Positions 8,706 through 18,087 are shown, counted from the first letter of the stretch. The stretch: DNA of 64,000 bases from Flagellimonas pacifica (GCF_900215465.1 NZ_OBEH01000001.1:930001-994000); one strand, 5' to 3'. Numbers and translations are program-made. The notes: generated by a model from the letters alone, not told the origin.

Positions 8706-9439
8706 TGATCAACCTTTATTTCTTGTTTGATTTGCTCCTCTACCCTAGTGATTAAATCGTCAATATTTCCTGTATTCTCAATGGGTTGGTGTACATGAAA
8801 TTGCACGTATGCTCCTAATCCCATAGGGAATTGTCCAAATCGCAATAATTTCCAAGAATTATTAATGGTTATGGGTACAATAAGTGCAGATGGAGCTTTT
8901 TTCAAAAGTATTTTTAGCCCCATGGGCTTAAACGGTTTGGGGTGTCCAGTCCTGCTTCTTGTCCCTTCAGGAAAAATAACGGCCGCACGATTATTTTTTT
9001 CCACGTAACTGCCCAACTTTGCTATTTCACTAAGAGCCTGTTTGACATCTTTTCTATCAATTAAAGCAGAACCGCCATGCCTTAGGTTATATGATACGCT
9101 TGGAATGCCTTTACCCAATTCTTTTTTTGCCACAAATTTTGGATGGTGTTTGCGCATGTGCCAAATAATGGGCGGAATATCATACATGCTTTGGTGGTTG
9201 GTGACAATAATCAGAGGTTTATCCGTAGGAATCTGATGTAGATTATTAAATCGATACCTAGTCCCAAGTACATTTGTACACCGCATTAAAAACCAGTTTA
9301 GCACACCCACGCTTCTTTTATGCGCATCGTAACCCAAAACATTTAAACAAAACCATTGAATGGGATGGAAGACTAGCAAAGTCAACCCAAAACAGATTAA
9401 AAAAAGTATGGTCAAGGGATAAGAAAGCAACTTTTGCAT
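8702..9439 (-). CDS. plsC: 1-acyl-sn-glycerol-3-phosphate acyltransferase
   Basis: Contains the acyltransferase motif NHQSMYD (Asn81-Asp87, His82 and Asp87 catalytic) and the substrate-binding block FPEGTRSR (156-163), with an N-terminal hydrophobic segment at residues 5-25 that anchors it to the inner membrane. It acylates lysophosphatidic acid to phosphatidic acid in phospholipid synthesis. Flavobacteria often have several paralogues, so this one could prefer another lyso-lipid. First gene of a two-gene unit with the HD hydrolase. Confidence 0.9.
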   Translation of the reverse strand: MQKLLSYPLTILFLICFGLTLLVFHPIQWFCLNVLGYDAHKRSVGVLNWFLMRCTNVLGTRYRFNNLHQIPTDKPLIIVTNHQSMYDIPPIIWHMRKHHPKFVAKKELGKGIPSVSYNLRHGGSALIDRKDVKQALSEIAKLGSYVEKNNRAAVIFPEGTRSRTGHPKPFKPMGLKILLKKAPSALIVPITINNSWKLLRFGQFPMGLGAYVQFHVHQPIENTGNIDDLITRVEEQIKQEIKVDQ

Positions 9440-9531
9440 ACCTATATGTTTTTATAAGGCCAATTTGGTAAAATCTTTAGAATTAAAACAAAGATTCCCA
9501 ATGTTTTTCTTCTAAATTTTAGTGCAAAAAC

Positions 9532-9562
9532 AAAAAACCACCCTAAGGGGGTGGCTTCATTT
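9532..9562 (-). terminator. Terminator after the bacilliredoxin gene
   Basis: Stem CCACCC/GGGTGG (9538-9543 and 9549-9554) flanked on its left by a run of A, which reads as a T-tract on the minus strand. It lies 15-50 bases after the stop of the gene ending at 9578. Confidence 0.75.
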
Positions 9563-9577
9563 TTTGATAGTTTGTGT

Positions 9578-9988
9578 TTAACAGAATTCGTTGTAAGCTT
9601 CCATTAAATTCTCTGCGATTATTTCAGCAGGGCGTCCTTCAATATGATGTCTTTCTATCATGTGGACCAATTCTCCGTCCTTAAAAAGAGCCATACTTGG
9701 CGAAGAAGGGGGAAAAGGCACCATATGATTTCTTGCAGTATCCACAGCTTCTGTGTCAACTCCCGCAAAAACGGTTGCTAAATGGTTTGGTTTTTTGCTG
9801 TTTTGCAAACTTAGCTTTGCAGCAGGTCTGGCATTGGCCGCCGCACAGCCGCAAACAGAATTTACCACTACTAAAGTAGTACCTTCTTGTTTTAGTGCGT
9901 TTTCAACAGCCTCACTTGTATATAGTTCTTCAAACCCGGCGGAAGCTAGGTCTGCTCTCATAGGTTTTACTAATTCTTCTGGATACAT
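9578..9988 (-). CDS. BrxA/BrxB-family bacilliredoxin (DUF1094)
   Basis: A 136-residue thioredoxin-fold protein with the active site Cys46-Gly-Cys48 in NSVCGCAAANARPA, the signature of the YphP/YqiW family. In Firmicutes these proteins remove bacillithiol from oxidised proteins; Bacteroidetes members are widespread, and several lineages make bacillithiol. The protein starts MYPEELVKPMRADL as in the family, which fixes the start. Its promoter has both consensus elements and it is followed by a terminator, so it is monocistronic. Confidence 0.9.
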   Translation of the reverse strand: MYPEELVKPMRADLASAGFEELYTSEAVENALKQEGTTLVVVNSVCGCAAANARPAAKLSLQNSKKPNHLATVFAGVDTEAVDTARNHMVPFPPSSPSMALFKDGELVHMIERHHIEGRPAEIIAENLMEAYNEFC

Positions 9989-10012
9989 AGTCTTATGTTT
10001 TTATTCAACTTT

Positions 10013-10044
10013 CAAAGATACGGCTTTTGTCGAATTTTTTTCAA
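10013..10044 (-). promoter_or_regulatory. Promoter of the bacilliredoxin gene
   Basis: On the minus strand, TTG (10044-10042), 21 bases of spacer, then TATCTTTG (10020-10013), a full match to the Bacteroidetes -7 consensus TAnnTTTG. The -7 box ends 24 bases before the ATG. Confidence 0.65.
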
Positions 10045-10086
10045 TACCCTTAACATCCCATAAAGTCTTATTTATTGGGCAAAACC

Positions 10087-10094
10087 CTATATTT
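10087..10094 (+). promoter_or_regulatory. Candidate -7 box of the DjlA-like gene
   Basis: TATATTTG matches TAnnTTTG and ends 20 bases before the ATG at 10115. No -33 TTG at the right distance. Confidence 0.45.
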
Positions 10095-10114
10095 GGGCTC
10101 TAATATTTTTTAGG

Positions 10115-10852
10115 ATGATTAAATGGGTAGCCGCTTTTTTGGGCTATTTTATATTTCGTTTTCCGGGAGCTGTCCTGGGATTCATTGTAGGAAGTCTTTT
10201 TGATAATATGGGAGGCTCCAATGGAGGTGGCAGAAATGTTTTTCAGGATTTAACACGGCAGAGTGTTTCTCCGGCCGATTTTGAGCTGAATTTACTTTCA
10301 TTGTGTTCCATTGTTATTAAGGCAGATGGGCAAGTAAGCCAGCGGGAGTTGGATTATGTAAGGCAGTATTTTTTGAGCACTTATGGAAAGGAAAAGGCCA
10401 ATGCCATTTTCAGGACTTTTAACGATGTCATCAAGAAAAGGGAGGTCTCAGCGCAACGAATCTGTTCTTATTTGGTGCAACGAACACGTTACGAAGTAAG
10501 ATTACAGCTTTTACATTTTTTGTTTGGCATTGCGCAGGCCGATGGACAAGTCAGCAAAGCTGAAGTGATCAAATTAAGAGAATTGGCAGGGTATCTTAGG
10601 GTTGGTCAACATGATTTTGAAAGTATTATGGCGATGTTCATCAAATCTGCTGATAATGCTTATAAGATTTTGGAGATTGAAAAGACAGTTTCTGATGATG
10701 AGGTAAAGAAAGCGTACAGAACCATGGCTAAGAAATATCACCCCGATCGTGTGGTAACGGAAAATGAGGCCATTAAAAAAGGTGCAGAGGAGAAATTTAA
10801 GGAAGTGCAGAAGGCTTACGAGATCATTCAGAAGGAACGGGGGATTAGTTAA
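10115..10852 (+). CDS. DjlA-like co-chaperone: TerB domain plus C-terminal J domain
   Basis: An N-terminal hydrophobic, glycine-rich segment (residues 5-30) should anchor it in the membrane, as in DjlA. Residues 50-170 form a TerB-like helical domain with two acidic KADGQVS / QADGQVS repeats, and residues 180-245 are a J domain with the HPD tripeptide at 209-211, which stimulates DnaK. Inferred to recruit DnaK to the inner face of the membrane. The order (anchor, TerB, J) and length match DjlA. Confidence 0.87.
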   Translation: MIKWVAAFLGYFIFRFPGAVLGFIVGSLFDNMGGSNGGGRNVFQDLTRQSVSPADFELNLLSLCSIVIKADGQVSQRELDYVRQYFLSTYGKEKANAIFRTFNDVIKKREVSAQRICSYLVQRTRYEVRLQLLHFLFGIAQADGQVSKAEVIKLRELAGYLRVGQHDFESIMAMFIKSADNAYKILEIEKTVSDDEVKKAYRTMAKKYHPDRVVTENEAIKKGAEEKFKEVQKAYEIIQKERGIS

Positions 10853-10879
10853 AAGCAGTAATTCTTAATTAACATTTTG

Positions 10880-10918
10880 TTGTTAGGCCGACATATCTAC
10901 ACAATTACTTTTGTCGGC
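10880..10918 (+). promoter_or_regulatory. Promoter with overlapping inverted repeat
   Basis: TTG (10880-10882), 23 bases of spacer and TACTTTTG (10906-10913) match the Bacteroidetes promoter; the -7 box ends 18 bases before the ATG at 10932. A perfect 7-bp inverted repeat GCCGACA/TGTCGGC (10887-10893 and 10912-10918) spans the spacer and the end of the -7 box, so it may be an operator. Confidence 0.5.
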
Positions 10919-10931
10919 AGAATAGCCATCA

Positions 10932-11804
10932 ATGACAAATATTACCCTAAGTCTTTTTTTACTTATTTCTTGCCAAGTGCTTTCACAAGAAACTATATCA
11001 GGTAAAATAATTGATTCTGAAAGCGGATTAGTTTTGTCCTATGTAAACATTGGTATAGCCGATAAAGGAATTGGAACCATTTCAGACATTCATGGAAATT
11101 TTACCTTAAAATTGAATGAAAAAGTGGTATTAACCGATGCCATTGTTTTTTCACATATAGGATATGACACTCGTTTCATTCCGGTTTCAGTATTAATGAA
11201 TTCAAAAGGGACAATTAAACTTGATTCTTTGGAAACCCGGTTGGAAGAAGTTGTTGTAAAATATAAAAAGCCAAAAGCTAAGAAATTGGGGCGCAGCGGT
11301 AAGGGTTTAGGGACAATGCATAAAAATTTCTATTCTTATTATGAAGAAAGTGTAGATGATAGGTTGAGCAAGGAAATGGGTGTGAAATTTTCTATCAGAA
11401 AAAATTGTAGGGTAGACGCACTTAATTTCAACATTACCTCAAATCAGTTTAAATCTTTAAAGTTTAGGGTCAATTTTTATAACTTGAAGAATGGACTGCC
11501 TGATAACTTGCTTAATACCAGAGATATTGTTTTCGAAATCAAAAACGGCCAGTTGGGTTGGTTTAAAGTAGATTTAAGCTCCTTTGATGTTTACTTGGAG
11601 AAAGAAATAGAGGAAGTGGCGGTTACTATCCAGTGGTTGGAGAGCAAGAAGATGAATGATAAGAGCAAATATTTTGGCATTTCAACAAAACTGGCAACCT
11701 CAAAAAGATTTTTCTATAGGGAGAAAGCTATGGATAAATGGTTCAATGGGAAATCAAAACCCAGTTTTTATTTGGATGCTGAATGTACCAGTGCTATGAA
11801 TTAA
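10932..11804 (+). CDS. Secreted protein with carboxypeptidase-like regulatory domain
   Basis: A signal peptide (residues 1-18, ending LSQ) is followed by a CarboxypepD_reg-like beta-sandwich (about 20-95, ISGKIIDSESG then GTISDIHGNFTLKL), the domain that also starts TonB-dependent receptors in Bacteroidetes. No TonB plug or barrel follows; the remaining 190 residues are an unassigned domain. So it is a stand-alone periplasmic or surface protein and not a receptor. Monocistronic by its promoter; no terminator is visible before the next gene. Confidence 0.75.
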   Translation: MTNITLSLFLLISCQVLSQETISGKIIDSESGLVLSYVNIGIADKGIGTISDIHGNFTLKLNEKVVLTDAIVFSHIGYDTRFIPVSVLMNSKGTIKLDSLETRLEEVVVKYKKPKAKKLGRSGKGLGTMHKNFYSYYEESVDDRLSKEMGVKFSIRKNCRVDALNFNITSNQFKSLKFRVNFYNLKNGLPDNLLNTRDIVFEIKNGQLGWFKVDLSSFDVYLEKEIEEVAVTIQWLESKKMNDKSKYFGISTKLATSKRFFYREKAMDKWFNGKSKPSFYLDAECTSAMN

Positions 11805-11865
11805 AAATGAATCTTTAAATTGCAATTTCATCATTAACCATCAACAAAAAACTAACAGCTAAAAA

Positions 11866-12450
11866 ATGCAAGATTTTATTTTTTACATTAAACTGGGACT
11901 AAACCATGTACTGGATTTTGGTGCTTATGACCATATCCTATTTTTATCCGCTTTGGCCATTCCGTTTACCTTTGCCAATTGGAAAAGAGTGGTGGTTTTG
12001 GCCACAATTTTTACTGTTGCCCATTGTACTTCCCTGGCACTTTCGGCATTTGATGTTTTAACTGTGAATGTAGGGTTGATTGAATTTCTTATTCCGGTTA
12101 CTATTCTATTGACAGCCCTGTTCAACTTTGTATATGTAAAAAAGGAAATCAAAAATGTTGGAATGACGCTCCATGTTTTGGCCACCACTTTTTTTGGATT
12201 GATCCACGGTTTTGGGTTTTCCAATTACTTTAAAATGCTTATGGCAGAAGAGGAAGATAAAGTGGTTCCTTTATTGGGCTTCGCCACGGGAATAGAACTT
12301 TCTCAAGTGGCCATTATCCTTGTTATTTTAGGAGTGGCTTTTTTGGTTTTGGATGTGTTCAAGGTCAAAAGAGCAATTTTTATTGCGCTTGCATCAATTT
12401 TGGTCATTTGTATTACAATACCCTTGCTCATTGCTACGTTTCCCAACTAG
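11866..12450 (+). CDS. HupE/UreJ-family membrane protein
   Basis: Six predicted transmembrane segments. The N terminus GLNHVLDFGAYDHILFL and the later LIHGFGFSN segment carry the conserved histidines and aspartate of the HupE/UreJ family, some members of which import nickel. No hydrogenase or urease genes lie nearby, so the metal role is unproven in this context. It precedes the dCMP deaminase gene by 85 bases. Confidence 0.83.
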   Translation: MQDFIFYIKLGLNHVLDFGAYDHILFLSALAIPFTFANWKRVVVLATIFTVAHCTSLALSAFDVLTVNVGLIEFLIPVTILLTALFNFVYVKKEIKNVGMTLHVLATTFFGLIHGFGFSNYFKMLMAEEEDKVVPLLGFATGIELSQVAIILVILGVAFLVLDVFKVKRAIFIALASILVICITIPLLIATFPN

Positions 12451-12535
12451 GGCCTTTGTTAAATTTAGCCGAATAAGGTTGTAGGGGTCTGTTAAAGCAG
12501 GTATATTTATTTCATTATCGGAGATTTCTGACTGA

Positions 12536-12973
12536 ATGAAGGAGCGTAAACAAGAAAAATACGACAAAGCCTATTTAAGAATGGCCAAGGAATGGGGCAA
12601 ACTGTCCTATTGCCAAAGAAAACAAGTAGGGGCTATTATCGTAAAGGACAGAATGATCATATCTGATGGATATAATGGCACACCTACTGGATTTGAGAAT
12701 ATCTGTGAAGATGAAGAAGGATATACTAAGTGGTATGTGCTGCATGCTGAAGCCAATGCTATTTTAAAAGTGGCATCCTCTACCCAATCATGTGAAGGCG
12801 CTACACTATATATTACATTATCCCCATGCAGAGAATGTAGTAAACTCATTCATCAATCTGGCATAAAACGTGTAGTGTACCAAAAGGCATACAAGGATGA
12901 TTCTGGATTAAAATTTTTGGAACGTGCTGGAGTAACCACCCATCATTTGCCTATTCTGGAAGAAATGGTTTAA
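12536..12973 (+). CDS. dCMP deaminase
   Basis: A zinc-dependent cytidine-deaminase-fold enzyme with the catalytic HAE motif at His70-Ala-Glu72 and the zinc pair Cys98/Cys101 in SPCREC. The segment YNGTPTGFENICED is typical of deoxycytidylate deaminases (ComEB/DCTD). It converts dCMP to dUMP for thymidylate synthesis in the cytosol. A gap of 16 bases to the S41 protease gene suggests co-transcription. Confidence 0.92.
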   Translation: MKERKQEKYDKAYLRMAKEWGKLSYCQRKQVGAIIVKDRMIISDGYNGTPTGFENICEDEEGYTKWYVLHAEANAILKVASSTQSCEGATLYITLSPCRECSKLIHQSGIKRVVYQKAYKDDSGLKFLERAGVTTHHLPILEEMV

Positions 12974-12989
12974 CCCCACCATTTAAATT

Positions 12990-14624
12990 ATGAAAAAGAA
13001 ATACAGTTATATATTACCTACCTTATTGGCTCTTGCCGTGGCCATTGGCATTTTTATTGGAGGAAAACTCCATTTTGATGATACCCCTGAAAAATTATTC
13101 TCCACCAATTCCAAAAAAGACAAGCTAAACAGGCTCATAGATTATATTGACTATGAATATGTAGATGAAATAAACACGGATAGCATTGTTGATGTTACCG
13201 TGAACAACATTTTAGGTAAGTTAGACCCACACTCCGTTTATATCCCTAAAAGTGAGATGGAAGAAGTCTCTGAAAACATGAAAGGTGATTTTGTAGGTAT
13301 TGGGGTTAGTTTTTATATGTATAAAGATACCATTACCGTTATCAGGACCATAAAAAATGGCCCTAGTTATATAAGTGGAATCAAACCTGGAGACCGAATA
13401 TTGATTGCCGATAAAGACACTCTTTTTGGAAAAAGAGCCGCAAACAATGTGGTGGTTTCTAGGCTAAAAGGAAAAATAGGAACTAAAGTTGACCTTAAGG
13501 TCTTTAGAAAATCTGAAAATAAGATGCTGGACATTACGGTTACCCGCGACCGGATACCTATTAAAAGCGTTGATGCCTATTACATGTTGTCAAAAGACAT
13601 GGGGTACATTAAGATCAACCGTTTTGCAGAATCTACTTTTGGAGAATTTAAAGATGCACTCAAAAAACTGAAGATCAGAGGTGCTCAAAAACTGGTGCTG
13701 GATCTAAGGGATAACCCCGGGGGCTATCTTGGGATAGCTGAGAAACTTGCTGATGAATTTTTGGAAGACGACAAACTCATTCTATACACCAAAAACAAAA
13801 AGGGAAGAATTAAAAAAGCCTTTGCCACCAAGAAAGGTGATTTTGAGGACAAACCGGTCTATGTTTTAATCAATGAACGTTCAGCTTCGGCCAGTGAAAT
13901 TATTGCAGGGGCATTGCAGGATAATGATATTGGCACCATTGTGGGTAGACGTTCTTTTGGAAAAGGATTGGTGCAGCGTGAAATGGATTTGGGGGATGGG
14001 TCGGCTGTACGCCTTACGGTCTCAAGATACTATACGCCAACAGGTCGTTCAATTCAGAGGTCATATAAAAAGGGTCATAGAGATTACTATCAAACGTTTA
14101 TGGAACGCTATAGAAATGGGGAACTAATTTCCGTTGATAGTATAAAGGTGGCCGATTCCTTAAAATTTAGGACTCCAAAAGGCAAGATAGTATATGGTGG
14201 CGGAGGAATTATTCCAGATGTTTTTGTGCCTATTGGTAGCAACCAGGAAGAAGCCATTGAAAGTATGGAGGATACTTATGAATTCTTTTCAAGATTTATA
14301 TTTGAACATTTAGAGAAGGATCGTAAACGTTATTCGGATTATACCAGAAATCGTTTCTTAGACGAATTCAAGGTAGATGACATTCTTTTTGATGAATTCA
14401 TTCAATTTGTGCTCAACAGAAAAATCAAACTTGATTTTTATGCTTATGAAGAGAAAATAAAAGATTACTTGAAGGCAAATATCGCAGAGCAATTATTTTC
14501 TCCCAATCTTTCGGCTCAAATCAAGGGCGAGCACGATTCCATGCTAAAAAAAATAAAGCAACTTGATGAAGGGGCCACCATTTTTGGAAAACCTGATAAT
14601 GGAATTGTAAAATCAGAAGATTAA
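12990..14624 (+). CDS. S41-family C-terminal processing peptidase
   Basis: A single N-terminal membrane anchor (residues 6-24), a PDZ domain (about 95-185, with FVGIGVSF and IKPGDRIL) and the S41 core. The Ser/Lys dyad is visible: Ser300 in ERSASASE and Lys325 in RSFGKGLVQ, 25 residues apart as in plant D1 processing protease. It should cleave C-terminal tails of envelope proteins in the periplasm. The last 150 residues are an unassigned helical extension usual in Bacteroidetes members. Its stop overlaps the stop of the convergent small membrane protein gene by four bases. Confidence 0.92.
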   Translation: MKKKYSYILPTLLALAVAIGIFIGGKLHFDDTPEKLFSTNSKKDKLNRLIDYIDYEYVDEINTDSIVDVTVNNILGKLDPHSVYIPKSEMEEVSENMKGDFVGIGVSFYMYKDTITVIRTIKNGPSYISGIKPGDRILIADKDTLFGKRAANNVVVSRLKGKIGTKVDLKVFRKSENKMLDITVTRDRIPIKSVDAYYMLSKDMGYIKINRFAESTFGEFKDALKKLKIRGAQKLVLDLRDNPGGYLGIAEKLADEFLEDDKLILYTKNKKGRIKKAFATKKGDFEDKPVYVLINERSASASEIIAGALQDNDIGTIVGRRSFGKGLVQREMDLGDGSAVRLTVSRYYTPTGRSIQRSYKKGHRDYYQTFMERYRNGELISVDSIKVADSLKFRTPKGKIVYGGGGIIPDVFVPIGSNQEEAIESMEDTYEFFSRFIFEHLEKDRKRYSDYTRNRFLDEFKVDDILFDEFIQFVLNRKIKLDFYAYEEKIKDYLKANIAEQLFSPNLSAQIKGEHDSMLKKIKQLDEGATIFGKPDNGIVKSED

Positions 14625-14824
14625 TCTTCTTTTAGTTTTTTATCAATCTTTTTTGATGCCATAAAAATAAGAAGCAACACAATGGCGCATAAAGAAGCAA
14701 CTATGCCTATTAGGGCAATGGTGCTATCTCCCTGAAAAGGATTTTCAAAATCCACTAAGGTTACATTATAGACAATGAGTCCCATGGCCAAAAGAATCAG
14801 AATAATGATAAATGTCTTGTTCAT
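14621..14824 (-). CDS. Small two-helix membrane protein, unknown
   Basis: Sixty-seven residues with two hydrophobic segments (about 4-22 and 36-57) and a lysine-rich cytoplasmic tail. No family recognised. It lies 18 bases downstream of the MarC gene on the same strand, so it is probably translated from the same mRNA and might assist it. Confidence 0.65.
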   Translation of the reverse strand: MNKTFIIILILLAMGLIVYNVTLVDFENPFQGDSTIALIGIVASLCAIVLLLIFMASKKIDKKLKED

Positions 14825-14842
14825 AAAAAGAAAAAATACACG

Positions 14843-15421
14843 TTAGTGTGCCAACATCTGATTAATATTAGTGGCAAAAAGCTTCACTGCAATGGCTAAT
14901 AGGATTACCCCAAAAACTTTTCGGATGACACTGAGTCCGTTCTTGCCCAAAACCCGTTCTATTTTTGCACTGGATTTTAGAACAAGGTATACAAAGATAA
15001 TGTTTACTACTATGGCCACTACAATGTTTTCCACATGATATTCGGCACGGAGTGCCAAAATAGAAGTTAGGGTACCCGCACCTGCAATAAGTGGAAAGGC
15101 AATGGGGACTATGGAGGCACTTTCTGGTTCATCATCTTTAAAAAGTGTAATGCCCAACACCATTTCCAGAGCTAGAAAAAATATTACAAAAGCCCCCGCT
15201 ACGGCAAAGGAATTTACGTCAATACCAATAAGCCCGAGAATGCTTTCCCCAACAAAAAGAAAAGCGGTCATAATGCAAGCTGCAACAATGGAAGCTTTTT
15301 CCGATTGAATATGGCCGACCTTATTCCTTAACGATATGATAATTGGGATGCTCCCCAGAATATCGATTACAGCAAAAAGAACCATGCTTGCGGTCACTAT
15401 TTCTTTAAAACTGAAATTCAT
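14843..15421 (-). CDS. MarC-family integral membrane protein
   Basis: Six hydrophobic segments over 192 residues with the family's start (TASMVLFAVIDILGSIPI) and a later PIAFPLIAGAGTLTS block, both typical of MarC (UPF0056). Despite the name, a role in drug resistance has not been upheld for the family; the transported substrate is unknown. First gene of a likely two-gene unit, divergent from the DUF3109 gene. Confidence 0.9.
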   Translation of the reverse strand: MNFSFKEIVTASMVLFAVIDILGSIPIIISLRNKVGHIQSEKASIVAACIMTAFLFVGESILGLIGIDVNSFAVAGAFVIFFLALEMVLGITLFKDDEPESASIVPIAFPLIAGAGTLTSILALRAEYHVENIVVAIVVNIIFVYLVLKSSAKIERVLGKNGLSVIRKVFGVILLAIAVKLFATNINQMLAH

Positions 15422-15440
15422 AGCCTTATTAGTTAATTTG

Positions 15441-15448
15441 CAAATCTA
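15441..15448 (-). promoter_or_regulatory. Candidate -7 box of the MarC gene
   Basis: TAGATTTG on the minus strand matches TAnnTTTG and ends 19 bases before the MarC ATG. No -33 TTG is placed correctly. Confidence 0.45.
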
Positions 15449-15513
15449 CGTGTAAAAAAGGCTTTTGGATGATATAAAATGGTATTGAAAATGTCATTTT
15501 TTTGGTTTTGAAG

Positions 15514-15521
15514 TACCTTTG
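15514..15521 (+). promoter_or_regulatory. Candidate -7 box of the DUF3109 gene
   Basis: TACCTTTG matches TAnnTTTG and ends 21 bases before the ATG at 15543. It overlaps a TTG at 15519 that would otherwise be read as an alternative start, which argues for the ATG. Confidence 0.5.
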
Positions 15522-15542
15522 CCAAAAAAAGTAAGGATTCCC

Positions 15543-16115
15543 ATGTTCCAAATAGGAAAGACAATAATTTCTGAGGAGATTATTGATAATGATTTTGTAT
15601 GCAATTTAAACGCTTGTAAAGGAGCCTGTTGCGTTGATGGGGAGTATGGTGCCCCCCTTGATGAAGATGAAACTGAAATATTGGTCAATATCTTCAGTGA
15701 TGTGAAGCCTTATCTAAGGCCTGAAGGTGTGGAGGCTATTATGGAGCAGGGTGCTTTTGTAAAAGGAGAAGATGGTGAATGGGAAACTCCTTTAGTGAAC
15801 AAAAGTGAATGTGCGTACGTGATTTATTCTGATACTGGAATTGCAAAGTGCGGATTGGAAGAAGCATACAACGACGGTGCAACTCAATGGAAAAAGCCGG
15901 TTTCTTGTCATTTATACCCGGTTAGAACGCGAGAATATTCAGAATTTACAGCTGTTAACTATCATAAATGGGAGATTTGTGATACTGCTTGTAGTTTGGG
16001 AAAAGAATTAAAAATACCTATCTATAAATTTGTAAAGGAGGCCTTGATCAGGAAATTTGGCAAAGCTTGGTACGCAGAATTAGAGCAAGTTGCTCTTGAG
16101 AATTCTAAACTATAG
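15543..16115 (+). CDS. DUF3109-family cysteine-rich protein
   Basis: A cytoplasmic protein with the family signature FVCNLNACKGACC (Cys20, Cys25, Cys29, Cys30) and further cysteines in CGLEEAY, CHLYPVRT and CDTACSLG, suggesting a metal or iron-sulphur site as in the related UPF0153/YkgJ zinc- or iron-chelating family. Function unknown. I start it at the ATG giving MFQIGKTIISEE, as family members do, and not at the TTG 24 bases earlier, which lies in the promoter. The 3' end overlaps the convergent kinase gene by 11 bases. Confidence 0.87.
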   Translation: MFQIGKTIISEEIIDNDFVCNLNACKGACCVDGEYGAPLDEDETEILVNIFSDVKPYLRPEGVEAIMEQGAFVKGEDGEWETPLVNKSECAYVIYSDTGIAKCGLEEAYNDGATQWKKPVSCHLYPVRTREYSEFTAVNYHKWEICDTACSLGKELKIPIYKFVKEALIRKFGKAWYAELEQVALENSKL

Positions 16116-18072
16116 GAATGTCCAGAATTACTTTGGTGCCTTTAGGTGCCCCGTTGTCATCGAAAAGGTCTACAATGTCTACTTCAAAATTGTTCTGATA
16201 ATCTTTTGAAAAATTGGCCAGGCGTTCTTTGGTAATACGTATGCCCACCGATTTTCTTTTTAAAACCCTATTTTGTTTATTGGCCTGGGCCACACCCCTG
16301 CCTACACCATTGTCAATAATTTCTATGGATATATGATTTTTCTTTTTTCTTTTTACGTTAAGATGAATCATTTTCTTTCCTTCTTTTGGGGAAAGACCAT
16401 GCCACAGCGAGTTTTCTAGGAATGGTTGTAAGGCCAATGAAGGAACTTTTATGTTGTCCGAACAAACATCATCATCTACCGTAATTTTAAAATCTATTTC
16501 ATTGGAAAAGCGAATATTCTCAATATTCATATAAAGTTCTACGGTTTCCAGTTCTTCTGCCAAGGTAATTTCCTTTAAAGAGGATGCTTCCAATATTTTC
16601 CTTACCAACTTGGAAAATTTATTAAGGTAATGAACCGCATTTTTTTGTTCGTTGTTAATGATATAAAGCTTAATGGAGTTCAGAGAGTTGAACAAAAAGT
16701 GCGGGTTCATCTGACTGCGAAGCATGTTTTGTTCTAAGGATAACACTCTTTTTTCATTTTTACTTTGGTATTGTCTGTATAGAATGTAAAGGATAGAGGA
16801 AATTAACCCAACAATCAATGCGCTTACCAATAGAGTGGTCTGGTTTTTTCGAAGCCTTAGCCGCACAATTTCATTTTCCTTGGCAAGTACTGATATTTGA
16901 TTGTTCTTTTTATCTGCTTCATATCCTACAATAACATCATTCATATACCTGAAATTTGTTGCGCTGGATATTTCTTCATCCAATTCATCAGCCTTTTTGT
17001 AGTACTCGTAAGCCGCTTTGTAATTTCCACGGGACTGTTCAAAATAAGAGAGTTTACGGTAGGAGTATAGAATGTTGCTTGGAATGTTATGGGTTTGGGA
17101 CATTTCCAATCCTTCCATAATATACTTTTGAGCTTTTTTATAATTGCGAAGTTCAGCATATGCCCATCCTGTGTTAACAAAAACCAGGGGTGTTATATAA
17201 AAGTCTCCAATAGATTTGGATTGCTCATGTAACGGCTCCAAAAGCACCAACGCGGCATAGGGCATATCTTGCTTGAGATAAACCTGAGCTAGGCTGTTTT
17301 TGCATATAATTTGGCCATAAGTGGAGTTGATCTCTTCATTATAGAACAAGGATTTTCTATAATTTTCCAAAGCCCCTTCAAGATCTCCTTTATGCTCAAG
17401 GCAGTCTCCAATGTTTTGATGGTTAATGGCCAGGCCTAAATTGTTCTCCAACTCTTCTTCTAGTTTAAGAGCTCTTTTAAACTGCATAATGGCCAGATCA
17501 TACTGCTCCAAAGTTTGATATAGGTTTCCGATACAGTTTAAGGAAACATTAATGCTTCTTTTAATATGGTGTGACGGATTTTCAACCTGTTCGGCTATTT
17601 CCAGAGCTTCTTGATTATACTTAAGGGCTGTTTTTATAGCATCTGTACGTCGGTAGACCACCCCAAGCATATTCAGGCTCAATACTTTCAGCTCGGTATT
17701 GTTGGCTTCTTCGGATAGTATTAATGCCTCTTGATGGAGGTCTGCAGCTTTTTTGTATTTTGAAAAGTTCCTATATATTGTTCCGATTTGATCAAGGGCA
17801 TAAGCCGCTCCTTCTGGGTATTTTTCTTTTTTGCACAAATTGGCAAAATAGCGTAGTAGGGTAGTATCCCTTTTCTCAGCTTTTAGTTCTGTATCTAAAG
17901 TGAGATAGGTTCGGGGTTTTGTTTTTACAAGTTTTTCTGCCTTTTCTTTAAATGCTTCTGGAATTTCTTGTGCAAATACTATTGGAGAAAACAAGAAAAG
18001 AAACAAACATAGGAAGATGGCCTTTTGTCTAGGGAATATAGTTTCGGGCTTTTTAAATTTTAAGTTGAACAC
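16105..18072 (-). CDS. TPR-containing LytS/YehU-type sensor histidine kinase
   Basis: A signal peptide or first helix (about residues 20-35, ending FAQ), then about seven TPR repeats in the periplasm (70-370), one transmembrane helix (about 410-430), and a His_kinase domain (PF06580) with MNPHFLFNSLNSIKLY, where His458 is the phosphoacceptor. The ATPase N-box LQPFLENSLWHGL and the G-box DNGVGRG follow. TPRs in place of a ligand domain are common in Bacteroidetes. It phosphorylates the LytTR regulator encoded 15 bases upstream on the same strand. Confidence 0.92.
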   Translation of the reverse strand: MFNLKFKKPETIFPRQKAIFLCLFLFLFSPIVFAQEIPEAFKEKAEKLVKTKPRTYLTLDTELKAEKRDTTLLRYFANLCKKEKYPEGAAYALDQIGTIYRNFSKYKKAADLHQEALILSEEANNTELKVLSLNMLGVVYRRTDAIKTALKYNQEALEIAEQVENPSHHIKRSINVSLNCIGNLYQTLEQYDLAIMQFKRALKLEEELENNLGLAINHQNIGDCLEHKGDLEGALENYRKSLFYNEEINSTYGQIICKNSLAQVYLKQDMPYAALVLLEPLHEQSKSIGDFYITPLVFVNTGWAYAELRNYKKAQKYIMEGLEMSQTHNIPSNILYSYRKLSYFEQSRGNYKAAYEYYKKADELDEEISSATNFRYMNDVIVGYEADKKNNQISVLAKENEIVRLRLRKNQTTLLVSALIVGLISSILYILYRQYQSKNEKRVLSLEQNMLRSQMNPHFLFNSLNSIKLYIINNEQKNAVHYLNKFSKLVRKILEASSLKEITLAEELETVELYMNIENIRFSNEIDFKITVDDDVCSDNIKVPSLALQPFLENSLWHGLSPKEGKKMIHLNVKRKKKNHISIEIIDNGVGRGVAQANKQNRVLKRKSVGIRITKERLANFSKDYQNNFEVDIVDLFDDNGAPKGTKVILDIPIV

Positions 18073-18087
18073 AGGTATCTTGGGAAG

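Noticed and set aside
15519..15542. TTG start for the DUF3109 gene
   Set aside because: It lies in the -7 box and family members begin at the downstream ATG (MFQIG...).
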